From NCBI GenBank assembly GCA_963733765.1, contig CAVTEI010000003.1, forward strand, positions 372,001 to 436,000: 64,000 bases of DNA, read 5' to 3'. Below, piece after piece: positions 17,714-25,668 of the stretch. A program made the translations under genes and the position numbers. The stretch is from DATKAS01 sp963733765 (GTDB lineage: Bacteria; Actinomycetota; Acidimicrobiia; Acidimicrobiales; DATKAS01). Numbering within the stretch: position 1 is the first letter of the stretch; every line of letters starts with the position of its first letter. Under the pieces are notes generated by a model that worked only from the letters and a program-made list of their open reading frames with translations, made no database searches and was not told where the DNA came from.

Positions 17714-18636
17714 CGCGGCACGTGCTGACGAAGCCAGATGGCTGCGATCTCGGCAAGGGCGTCGGGCTCCTCGCTCACACGCGCGTTCAGCTCTCGGAGC
17801 TCGGTGGTCGTGAGATTGATCGAGACCGCGTCGACGATGTCGACGAAGTCCTGACCCCAACGCTCGATGACCTCCTTGCGCACGAGCGGTGTGATGTTCT
17901 CCGGAGGCTGCAACGCCCGATCGTCGGTGAGCTCGACGAAACCTTCGGCGTCGATCGCGGGGTCGGTGGTGAACAGCAACGCGATGTCGATCGCTCCGTC
18001 GCGCAGCGCCTGACGCGTGACGGGGCCGCCGGTGTCGAGCTTGATCACCTCGTCGAACGTGATGCCGTACACGTCCTCGAGGCCGATGAGGCAGAGCGGT
18101 CGCGACGCGCACTCGGGCGGACCCCCGAACGTGAACTGATCGGCAACCGCGGCTACGTCGGAGAGCGTACGCAGGCCCTCACGCTCGGCTGTCTCGGGAG
18201 TGACGTAGAACGCGTTCGAGTCTTGCGCGGGCGCTGAGCTGAGCGCGACGAATGGTCCGGTGTCGAGCGTCGACGTGAGGTCGCGGAAGGTGCGCGCGGG
18301 GCCGGGGGTCTGCTCCGCCGCCCCGAGGCTCAGGAACTGCAGAGCGGTTCCGAGGTACTCGGGCACGAATTCGATGAACCCTGCCGCCATCGCGGGAAGC
18401 ACGAGCTCGCGCGGGCCGACGTCGAAGAGTCGATCGACATCGAACCCGCCCCGCTCTATGGCTTGGCTGTAGATCTCGGCGAGCAGTGAGCTCTCGGGAA
18501 AATCGAACGAGGAGACAGTGATGGTGTTGTCGCCGAGCGCCGACTCGGTTTGGGGCACCGGCTCCGAGGAGCTGCAGGCCACGAGGCTGCCGAGCAGCGC
18601 GACGCCAGTAACAGTCGCCCACACCCTTCTCCGCAT
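17710..18636 (-). CDS. Glycine-betaine/choline-type (OpuAC/ProX) substrate-binding lipoprotein
   Basis: The 308-residue protein begins with a lipoprotein signal (RRRVWATVTGVALLGSLVAC, Cys at 21 of this start), followed by an OpuAC-type periplasmic-binding fold: ITVSSFDFPESSLLAEIYSQ, FVPEYLGTALQFL, and a C-terminal lobe with IDIALLFTTDPAI. These proteins bind quaternary amines for ABC import. No permease or ATPase gene is adjacent; instead it is translationally coupled to a PAP2-kinase fusion. It may have been recruited as a ligand sensor. ATG 18636 is preferred since it directly precedes the basic signal region. Confidence 0.75.
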   Translation of the reverse strand: MRRRVWATVTGVALLGSLVACSSSEPVPQTESALGDNTITVSSFDFPESSLLAEIYSQAIERGGFDVDRLFDVGPRELVLPAMAAGFIEFVPEYLGTALQFLSLGAAEQTPGPARTFRDLTSTLDTGPFVALSSAPAQDSNAFYVTPETAEREGLRTLSDVAAVADQFTFGGPPECASRPLCLIGLEDVYGITFDEVIKLDTGGPVTRQALRDGAIDIALLFTTDPAIDAEGFVELTDDRALQPPENITPLVRKEVIERWGQDFVDIVDAVSINLTTTELRELNARVSEEPDALAEIAAIWLRQHVPR

Positions 18637-18683
18637 GCCTATCGCCCCCAACCCCGCGGGTAGCTGGCCCGCTGGACTGTTCC

Positions 18684-19409
18684 GTGAATGAGACCAATGA
18701 TGCCCTAGAGGCCGGGGGTGGCCAAAGGAGGGGTGCGAGGAGGTCCGTGACCAGATCAGCGGAAACCGTCGAAGTTCGATTCGTGCGGCGTCGCCAAGAC
18801 GCGATCGTCGCCATCATCGGTGTGGTCATCCTCGTCATCGGGATGCTGTTGGTCCGCGATGGCGAAGTGTCCGACTTCGAGGAGTCCGTGTTCCACGCCA
18901 TCAACGATCTCCCCGAAGCGCTGTACCCACTGATGTGGCCGTTCCAGCAGATCGGGGCGTTGCTGATCGGACCGATCGTGGCCATCGTCGCGTTCGCTAC
19001 CCACCACCGACGATTGGCACTGGCCGCTCTCGCAGCAACGTTCTTGAAGCTCGTCACCGAAAGAATCGTGAAGGTGATGGTGTCAAGGGAGCGTCCGGGC
19101 ACGTCGATCGGTGCCGACATCCACATGCGCGGCGACGTCAGCGCTGAAGGCGAGAGCTTCGTCTCTGGTCACGCCGTGATGGTCGCCGCGATGGCTGGGC
19201 TCATCTCGCCCTACCTGAGCGGGCGCTGGAAGATCATTCCGTGGGCGCTGGTGGTGATGGTGATGATCGGGCGGGTGTATGTGGGGGCGCACAACCCCCT
19301 CGACGTCGTGTGCGGCGCGGCGCTGGGCGTCGCGATCGCCGGTGTGCTCAACCTCGCATTCGGCGTGCCCGCGCCATCAGGTGCCAGCGAGCCGAGCAAC
19401 GACGGGTGA
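18684..19409 (+). CDS. PAP2-family membrane phosphatase
   Basis: This 241-residue protein (GTG start; a GTG at 18747 is an alternative) is a sister of the PAP2 protein at 10441, with intact motifs KVMVSRERPG, SFVSGHAVM and RVYVGAHNPLDVV on a six-helix bundle. Family members dephosphorylate lipid phosphates outside the membrane. It is divergent from the binding-protein gene with only 47 bp between starts, so both may share regulation. Its 3' end overlaps the convergent LLM gene by 33 nt. Confidence 0.85.
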   Translation: MNETNDALEAGGGQRRGARRSVTRSAETVEVRFVRRRQDAIVAIIGVVILVIGMLLVRDGEVSDFEESVFHAINDLPEALYPLMWPFQQIGALLIGPIVAIVAFATHHRRLALAALAATFLKLVTERIVKVMVSRERPGTSIGADIHMRGDVSAEGESFVSGHAVMVAAMAGLISPYLSGRWKIIPWALVVMVMIGRVYVGAHNPLDVVCGAALGVAIAGVLNLAFGVPAPSGASEPSNDG

Positions 19410-20282
19410 GAACGCTTCGAGCTCGTGGACGGTGTAGTAGCTGAGCCCTGCCTCCTCGCGCAGGGCAATGAGACGGTCCGTCAGCTCGTCGATGGACGCG
19501 TAGCCGAAGTACGGGCTCTCCTCGACGACGTCGGGTGCGACTCCGATCAGGTCGCTGGTCGCGGCGATCGCCGCCTTCGGGTCGTCGACGTTGACACGCT
19601 GAACGAGGACCGACAGCTCGGGATCACGCCCCCGGGCTGCAACGGTGACTTGTCGCGCCTGGGCGACCGCGGTCGCGCGCGAAGCGTCGCCGAACCTCAC
19701 GCCGCCGTGACCGTCCAAGGTCAGGCCGGTCAGCTGCACGATCTCCGCGCGGCGCGCCGCGATCGCGAGGACCCTGGGTCGGAAGCCGCCAATGAGGATC
19801 GGGGGGCGCGGCGATTGGACACACGACACACCGAGGTCGTCGACCGCGACGCGGTACGCGCCCTCCGAGCGGGCTGCGCCGGTCTCGAGCAAGGAGAGGA
19901 TGATCCCGAGCGCCTCCTCGAACCGATCGACCCGCACGGGCGGTGGCGGCAAGGGGATGCCACTCGCGTCGTGCTCCGCTTGTGCCCAGCCGGTGCCCAG
20001 CCCCAGCTCGAGCCGGCCGTCGGTGAGCAGGTCGACGGTCGCCGCCTGGCGGGCGAGCAACACCGGATGGTGCAACGCGTTGTTGATGACCAGCTGCCCG
20101 ACGAGCAGGGTCGTCGTGACGTCGGCGGCACTCACGAGGGGACTGAACGGGTCGACGATGCCGAGATGGTCAGGCACCTGGAGCGTGCTGTAGCCCAGGG
20201 CCTCGGTCTTGCGGGCGAGGTCCTGCCACTCGCTCCGCGACCCCCGAGGAACGGCCTGCAACGCGAAGCGGAACGGCTTCAC
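19377..20282 (-). CDS. LLM-class F420-dependent oxidoreductase
   Basis: The 301-residue protein is a luciferase-like TIM barrel: FRFALQAVPRGSRSEWQDLA, LGYSTLQVPDHLG, NALHHPVLLARQAATVDLL, GRLELGLGTGWAQAEHDASG and ILIGGFRPRVL. It resembles the TIGR03621 subfamily, whose members are predicted to use coenzyme F420. The GTG at 20282 is chosen because it forms a GTGA overlap with the upstream gene and leads straight into KPFRF. Substrate is unknown. The 3' end overlaps the convergent PAP2 gene. Confidence 0.85.
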   Translation of the reverse strand: MKPFRFALQAVPRGSRSEWQDLARKTEALGYSTLQVPDHLGIVDPFSPLVSAADVTTTLLVGQLVINNALHHPVLLARQAATVDLLTDGRLELGLGTGWAQAEHDASGIPLPPPPVRVDRFEEALGIILSLLETGAARSEGAYRVAVDDLGVSCVQSPRPPILIGGFRPRVLAIAARRAEIVQLTGLTLDGHGGVRFGDASRATAVAQARQVTVAARGRDPELSVLVQRVNVDDPKAAIAATSDLIGVAPDVVEESPYFGYASIDELTDRLIALREEAGLSYYTVHELEAFSPVVARLAGT

Positions 20283-20890
20283 AGTGAGCGCAACTGTTCG
20301 CCAGCTTCCACGGCGACGGAGAGCCGATTGCCTTGCGGCGCCAGCGGGCAGCTCCACCTCGGATCGAACGCGCACGAAGGCGAGTACGCAAAGTTGAAGT
20401 CGATCACGAGCTTGTCGCCGGCACCTCCGAGATCGGCCCCCTTCGCCGTGTCGAGCACGTAGCGACCTCCTCCATAGGTGGTGCGACCGCTCGTCAGGTC
20501 ATGAACAGGGACGAAGACACCTCCGCCGTAGACGTCGATCCAGTGCACTTCGAGCGTGCCGCCCGGGACGGCGACGATTCCGAGCCGATCGAGATCGAAC
20601 GTCTCGCCGGTGCCGCTCTGCACGGTCAGACGTTGCGCGGGGGCGGGCTGCACCTCGACCTCGACTCGCCACGTCGCGTCGTAGGGAAAGTACGAGAGGC
20701 CGTTGAAGGCGGCGCGGTCCGGGACCGGGCTCTGCTCGTGCGACGCGAAGAGGCCGTCACGGCGCCCGCGCCAGACACGATGCGCCTCACACGGGTCTTC
20801 CATCGAGAGGCGGCGCACGTCCGCGTAGAGCTCGTTGACTCGGCGTCGCCAATCGAGCAGCGACAACGCCCCGGTGCCCACGGAACTCAT
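20279..20890 (-). CDS. DUF1684 family protein
   Basis: The 203-residue protein has the DUF1684 pattern: LDWRRRVNELYADVRR, WRGRRDGLFASHEQSP, then a beta-rich core ending in YGGGRYVLDTAKGADLG, DFNFAYSPSCAFDPRWSC and PLAPQGNRLSVAVEAGE. The family is uncharacterised; the two conserved cysteines near the end could bind metal or form a disulphide. ATG 20890 is used. It is translationally coupled to the LLM oxidoreductase and divergent by 9 bp from the nucleotidyltransferase gene. Confidence 0.85.
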   Translation of the reverse strand: MSSVGTGALSLLDWRRRVNELYADVRRLSMEDPCEAHRVWRGRRDGLFASHEQSPVPDRAAFNGLSYFPYDATWRVEVEVQPAPAQRLTVQSGTGETFDLDRLGIVAVPGGTLEVHWIDVYGGGVFVPVHDLTSGRTTYGGGRYVLDTAKGADLGGAGDKLVIDFNFAYSPSCAFDPRWSCPLAPQGNRLSVAVEAGEQLRSL

Positions 20891-20899
20891 CGTGACACG

Positions 20900-21730
20900 A
20901 TGCACGAGATGCCCGAACGCCCTGCAGTGATCGACGTGCTCGAGCCGGGGTACGCCCCGCTGTTCGATCGTGCCGTCGAGGTCTTCGCCGCCGACGAGCG
21001 CGTGCGAGCGCTGTGGCTGTCCGGTTCGCTCGGGCGGGGCGATGCGGACGCGGTGTCTGACCTTGATCTGCTGGTCGCGGTCGACGACGACTCGATGACG
21101 TCGTTCAACGACTCCTGGCGTGACTGGCTAGCCGAGATCACGCCGACGCTTATCGCTCGGCCGCTGCCCTTCGCTCCCGGAAGCTTGTACGCCGTCACCC
21201 CAGAGCGTCTGCGCATCGACGTCGTCGCCGAACCGGTGTCGCGTGTGTCATCAAGCTTCTTCCGGCACCGGCTCGTCGTGTTCGATCGCGACGGACTCGA
21301 CGCGGCCGTCCCGGAGCCGAGCGGGCCGGGGCCCTCCGTCGACCGCGTCACTGCACTCGTCGAGGAGTTCTTCCGCGATTACGGCATGTTCCCTGTCGTG
21401 CTGGAACGTGAGGACTGGCTGTTGGGCCTCGAGGCCATCCACCTCTTCCGGGGCCTGCTGTATCAATTGTTCGTCGAGATGAACGCACCGCTGCCACCCA
21501 TGGGCGTGAAGCAGTGGAGCACGAAACTCACCGCCGAGCAGCGCTCCGCGCTCGAGGCGCTCCCGACAGGCACCGCGACCCGCGACGGTGTGGTCGAGGC
21601 GCACGCGACCGTTGGTCAGGCCTTCATCGAGCACGCTCGGCCCGCCGTCGACACGCTTGGTGGCCGATGGCCTGACGAGCTCGAGGTCGCGACTCGCAAG
21701 TACCTCCATGCACACGGAGTCACGACGTGA
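20900..21730 (+). CDS. Nucleotidyltransferase-domain protein
   Basis: The 276-residue protein has an N-terminal polymerase-beta-like nucleotidyltransferase fold: LWLSGSLGRGDADAVSDLDL is the GS-x(n)-DxD signature, and a later Asp in LRIDVVAEP may complete the triad. The C-terminal part is helical. Aminoglycoside nucleotidyltransferases and many proteins of unknown substrate share this fold. ATG 20900 is chosen; ATG 20909 is nearly as good. Its stop overlaps the GTG of the ornithine-cyclodeaminase-like gene. Confidence 0.75.
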   Translation: MHEMPERPAVIDVLEPGYAPLFDRAVEVFAADERVRALWLSGSLGRGDADAVSDLDLLVAVDDDSMTSFNDSWRDWLAEITPTLIARPLPFAPGSLYAVTPERLRIDVVAEPVSRVSSSFFRHRLVVFDRDGLDAAVPEPSGPGPSVDRVTALVEEFFRDYGMFPVVLEREDWLLGLEAIHLFRGLLYQLFVEMNAPLPPMGVKQWSTKLTAEQRSALEALPTGTATRDGVVEAHATVGQAFIEHARPAVDTLGGRWPDELEVATRKYLHAHGVTT

Positions 21731-22701
21731 CGACTCCGATGTGGATCCGCGAGCAAGACGTCATCGACACCGTTGATCTTCCCGCCGCGATCGACGCGGT
21801 CGAGGCCGCGCTGCGCTCGGCCGCGCGCGGCACGGCGCACGGCATGGAGAAGACCCACCTCGCGTGGGGAGACGGCCACACCCTCCACGCGATCGGCGCG
21901 GTCGACGATGCCGCCGGCCTCGTCGCGACGAAGACGTGGGCGCACACGGGCGGAGGTGCCACCCCGTTGCTCGTCGTGTGGGATGCCGAGGCCGGGCTGC
22001 TCGTTGCGATCATCGAAGCGTTCGCGCTCGGTCAGCTCCGCACCGGCGCGATGACCGGAGTCGCGACCCGTTGGCTCGCGCCGACCGACGCGACGAGCGC
22101 CGCGCTGATCGGGACCGGCAAACAGGGCGCGGCGCAGCTCGCCGCCATGGCGGAAGCGCGCGCTCTCGACGTCGTCGCGGTCTACAGCCCGAACGGAGCC
22201 CGTCGTCAGGCGTTCGTGGAACGAGCACAAGCCGAACGGTGGCCGTTCGAGGTGCGCGAGGCCGAGTCGGTCGAGGATGCCGTCGCGGGAGCGCAGGTCG
22301 TGACGACCGCGACCCGGGCCACCGAACCGTTCCTTCACTCCGCGGCAGTCGCGCCGGGCACGCTGATCAATGCGGTCGGAGCGATCACGCCGGAGCGTGC
22401 CGAGCTCACGGCCGATCTCATTGCCCGGTCGGACCTGGTCGTCGCCGACAGCCCGACGGCCGCCAGGCGGCTCGCCTCTGAGCTGCGCGGCCGGGACGAC
22501 GTCGTCGGGCTCGACTCGGTCGTCGCGGGCGAACAGGTCCGACCGCCCGCGCAGCTCACGGTGTTCAAGGCCATGGGGATCGGCCTCGCCGATCTGGCCA
22601 TCGGCCGTCTCGTGCTCGAACGCTGCCGCGCCGACGGCCGCGGCGCGAACATTGACCATCCCCAACGCGCCGCGCCGCGACTGCGAGCGGGAGACGGCTA
22701 A
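21727..22701 (+). CDS. Ornithine cyclodeaminase/mu-crystallin family oxidoreductase
   Basis: The 324-residue protein shows the family layout: an N-terminal substrate domain with KTHLAWGDGHTLHAIG and LVATKTWAHTGGG, RTGAMTGVATRWLA, a Rossmann dinucleotide site AALIGTGKQGAAQLAAM, and GTLINAVGAITPERAEL. Members reduce ketimines or deaminate amino acids with NAD(P)H. The GTG start overlaps the preceding stop. It lies 11 bp before the bicupin gene, and the two may act in one small catabolic route. Substrate is not predictable. Confidence 0.85.
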   Translation: MTTPMWIREQDVIDTVDLPAAIDAVEAALRSAARGTAHGMEKTHLAWGDGHTLHAIGAVDDAAGLVATKTWAHTGGGATPLLVVWDAEAGLLVAIIEAFALGQLRTGAMTGVATRWLAPTDATSAALIGTGKQGAAQLAAMAEARALDVVAVYSPNGARRQAFVERAQAERWPFEVREAESVEDAVAGAQVVTTATRATEPFLHSAAVAPGTLINAVGAITPERAELTADLIARSDLVVADSPTAARRLASELRGRDDVVGLDSVVAGEQVRPPAQLTVFKAMGIGLADLAIGRLVLERCRADGRGANIDHPQRAAPRLRAGDG

Positions 22702-22712
22702 GGAGACACACG

Positions 22713-23804
22713 ATGAGCGACAGCCCCGGCAAGCGGTTCGTCGACATCTCCGGTCGTGCTCCGGACGACCCGGACATGTGGGATCCGGTGTTGTTCACCG
22801 CCGCCGAGATCGACGCCGAGATCGAGCGCCTCGCCTCGCTGCCCGCGCCGCCGGACGGCCGGCGCGAGTCGCTCTTCGTGCATCCCCGCGCGACGCATCC
22901 TGGCCTCGGACTCGCGCCGGGCATTCGCGTCGCGCTCTGCGTCCTGCTTCCGGGGGAGTCGACTCGACCCCGTCGCCAGAACTCGACCGTCGTCGGCTTC
23001 GCGATCCGCGGCAGGGGCGCGGCGGTCGTCGGCGGTCAACGCATCGCCGCCGGGCAGTACGACGCGTGGAACATCCCGTCGTACCGGACGAGCTGGCACA
23101 TGAACGACAGCGACGAGCCGCACGTGCGGTTCGAATACTCGAACGCGCCAGTGCTCGAGAAGCTGAACGTGCACCTCGTTGACACGACCCCTCCGGAAGA
23201 GCCTCTGCATCGCGCCCCGGATGAGGAACACGAGGACGACCCTCGCCGGCGGAGCCCGTACGGCACGTTCGAGCTCAACGACAGTGGCGCGTCCTTGATG
23301 CCCTACGAGCGCCTCATCAACCCACCCGCAGTGGAGTCACGTGCCTTGCATTGGCCCTGGCCGGACGTGAAGGCGCACCTCGACAAGCTCGAGGCCCTCG
23401 GCCCTGACTACGTGGGCCGTCGGCTGTACCTCCTCTACAACCCGATGACCGGCCGCACGAACGGCACGACGCCGAGCTTCTTCGCGACGATCACAATCCG
23501 CCCACCCGGGATCGTCGATCGCCCCCATCGCCATGTGTCGGCCGCGATCAACTACTTCTTCGAAGGCTCGGGATGGAGTCGCATCGCGGGCCAGCGCTAC
23601 TCATGGAGCGCGGGCGATCTCATGCTCACCGCTCCGGGCTGGGCGATCCACCATCACGCGAGTGACGATGCTCCCGTGTACGAGCTGACCGTGCAGGATC
23701 AGCCGTTTCACATCGGACTCGAGTCGTTGTTGTGGCAGGAGGATCTCCGTCGACCGGCGGTCGTGCTCGGTGCGCAAGAAGGCTTCTCGACGAATCGCGT
23801 GTGA
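22713..23804 (+). CDS. Bicupin protein, gentisate 1,2-dioxygenase-like
   Basis: The 363-residue protein has two cupin barrels: the first around LLPGESTRPRRQNSTVVGFAI and the second around VDRPHRHVSAAINYFFEGSG, where the H-x-H and later HHHASDD would ligate a non-haem metal. The first barrel lacks clear histidines, as in gentisate/salicylate dioxygenase-like proteins that bind iron in one barrel. An AAGGAG ribosome site lies just upstream of ATG 22713. Assignment as ring-cleaving dioxygenase is inference; other bicupin reactions are possible. Confidence 0.7.
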   Translation: MSDSPGKRFVDISGRAPDDPDMWDPVLFTAAEIDAEIERLASLPAPPDGRRESLFVHPRATHPGLGLAPGIRVALCVLLPGESTRPRRQNSTVVGFAIRGRGAAVVGGQRIAAGQYDAWNIPSYRTSWHMNDSDEPHVRFEYSNAPVLEKLNVHLVDTTPPEEPLHRAPDEEHEDDPRRRSPYGTFELNDSGASLMPYERLINPPAVESRALHWPWPDVKAHLDKLEALGPDYVGRRLYLLYNPMTGRTNGTTPSFFATITIRPPGIVDRPHRHVSAAINYFFEGSGWSRIAGQRYSWSAGDLMLTAPGWAIHHHASDDAPVYELTVQDQPFHIGLESLLWQEDLRRPAVVLGAQEGFSTNRV

Positions 23805-23914
23805 TCTCGGCGCGCTCCTCCACGCGCGTCGTTGGACTACGGTGACCACTGGTTGCGGGCGAGTGGCCGATCAATGGCGAGGTCGAGTGCCGTGCCCGTA
23901 CAGGAGCCCTCCGC

Positions 23915-25109
23915 ATGACCAATCGACGCCGACACCTCTGTGGCGCCTTAGCGGTCATCGTCGCCCTCGGAGTCAGTCTCGCCGCGATGCCGGCGGAAGC
24001 CGATCGCAACAGCATCAACGACAAGAAGCGACAGCGCGAGCAGGTGCGTCAGCAACGCGCGTTGATCTCGTCGCAGATCAACACCCTCCAGGCCAGCGAC
24101 CAGCAGATCGAAGCCGCGCTCAACGCGATCAATGCGAACGTCGTGGGAACGCAAGCGCAGCTCGAGGCCGCCCAGCGCGCCCTTGACCAGGCGAACCGGG
24201 ACGCGGCCGTCGCCAACCAGGGCATCGTTGATACAAGCGCCTCGATCGAAGGCCTGCGCTCCACGCTCGCCGGGCTCGCCGTCGACAGCTACGTGCACCC
24301 CCTTGGCGACACGATGCTCGTCATCTTGAACACGAGCGACATCAGCGACGCCGCGCAGAAGCGTGCGTTCCTCACGGTCGTGCACCAGCGCGATGCCGAT
24401 GTCGCCGACCAGATCCGCGAAGCGCGCGAGGACCTCACCCTGCAGCGGGAGCAGGCCGAGGACGCGGCCGAGCGCGCTGACGCCAGTCGCATCGCCATCA
24501 GCGCCGAGCTCGAGAAGCTCGAGGCCGCGCCGCGCACAGCAGCTCGCTTTCGAAGACAAAGTCGAGCGACGGCTCGACGCCGCTCTCGCCGAAGCCGCGG
24601 TGCTCGAGTCGCAGGACAAGCAGCTCGCGACGGAGATCGCGCGCGAGCAAGCTGCACTCGCGGCGCAGCTCCGGAGGCGCGGGGGCGGACGGGGCACCGC
24701 GCTCCCGCCGATCGGGAACATCAACGTCGCCAGCGCATCCGGCATCTACGTCAACGTGTCGATCGCCGACAACGTGCGCGCGCTGCTCGCGGCCGCCGAT
24801 GCGGCGGGGGTACCGCTCGGGGGATGGGGCTACCGCGACACGAGCGCCCAGGTCGCCCTTCGCCGTGCCCACTGCGGATCGAGTGACTACGCCGTGTACG
24901 CAATGCCGTCCTACTCGTGCAGCCCACCGACAGCGCCGCCCGGCGCCTCAATGCACGAGCGGGGGCTGGCCATCGACTTCACCTACAACGGCGCCACGAT
25001 CGGGAGCCGCAGCAACCCGGGCTACCAGTGGCTTGCGGCCAACGCCGGCCAGTACGGGCTGTACAACCTGCCGTCCGAACCCTGGCACTGGTCGACCAAC
25101 GGCAACTAG
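23915..25109 (+). CDS. Secreted M15-type D,D-carboxypeptidase with coiled coil, frameshifted
   Basis: The N-terminal frame encodes a signal peptide (GALAVIVALGVSLAAMPAEA) and a long Gln/Ala/Arg coiled coil (about 30-207), as in NlpC/M23-type wall hydrolases of actinobacteria. Near 24530 the frame shifts; deleting one C from GCGCCGCGC restores ARAQQLAFEDKVERR. The C-terminal frame then gives a VanY-like M15 domain with SMHERGLAIDF and EPWHW zinc/catalytic motifs, ending at 25109. The complete protein, about 397 residues, would trim peptidoglycan stem peptides or act with a partner. The break is more likely a sequencing insertion than decay, since both halves are well conserved. An ACAGGAG ribosome site precedes the ATG. 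Confidence 0.8.
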
Positions 25110-25132
25110 CTGCGACTGCTCTGCGAGCGTCG

Positions 25133-25531
25133 TCAGGGGAGATTGAGCTGCCAGGTCACCCCGTGGCGATCACCGACCCAGCCAAAGCGGGTGCTGAATC
25201 CATACTCGTCGAGGGGCATGAACACCTGGCCGCCATCGGAAAGCCGATTGAAGAGTCGCTCGAGTTCGTTGTTGTCGTCGCAGTCGATCCAGAGTGACAC
25301 CGCGGGAGTGAACCCCCATGCATGATCGACGGGGCTGTCGGCACAGCTGAACTCGCTGCCAGCGAGACGGAACCTCGCGACCTTCACCGTGCCTTCCGGT
25401 CCGATGTCCCCCGGGCCGTAGTGGTCGATCTCGATGAGTTCGAAGTCGTCGAACACCTCCTCGTAAAGACCGAGTGCCGCGGTAGCGGCGCCGTTCTGGA
25501 AGGTCAGGAACGTTCGGAGCCCCTGGGTCAT
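25133..25531 (-). CDS. VOC-superfamily (PhnB-like) protein
   Basis: The 132-residue protein matches the PhnB/3-demethylubiquinone methyltransferase-like branch of the vicinal oxygen chelate fold: LRTFLTFQNGAATAALGLYEEVF, VKVARFRLAGSEFSCADSPV, SLWIDCDDNNELERLFNRLSDGG and the closing FGWVGDRHGVTWQLN. The function of this branch is not established. A TAGGGT box 6 nt upstream of ATG 25531 predicts a leaderless transcript. It converges on the M15 peptidase. Confidence 0.8.
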   Translation of the reverse strand: MTQGLRTFLTFQNGAATAALGLYEEVFDDFELIEIDHYGPGDIGPEGTVKVARFRLAGSEFSCADSPVDHAWGFTPAVSLWIDCDDNNELERLFNRLSDGGQVFMPLDEYGFSTRFGWVGDRHGVTWQLNLP

Positions 25532-25537
25532 GCAACG

Positions 25538-25543
25538 ACCCTA
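25538..25543 (-). promoter_or_regulatory. -10 box of the VOC protein gene
   Basis: TAGGGT on the minus strand ends 6 nt before ATG 25531, predicting a leaderless transcript. Confidence 0.5.
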
Positions 25544-25639
25544 GAAGCGCCCACCGACTGCACGGGCGCTCGCGCGCGAGTGACGGGCGGCACGGGGGGC
25601 TAGCCCCACCCCGAAGACACCGGCGGGCGGGATGGGATC

Positions 25640-25654
25640 AGGAGCCGGGCTCCT
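25640..25654. promoter_or_regulatory. Palindrome before the MMPL transporter gene
   Basis: AGGAGCC-G-GGCTCCT is a perfect inverted repeat ending 14 nt before ATG 25669. It could be an operator, or a hairpin that hides an AGGAG ribosome site. Confidence 0.4.
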
Positions 25655-25668
25655 TCATCGTCGAAGGC

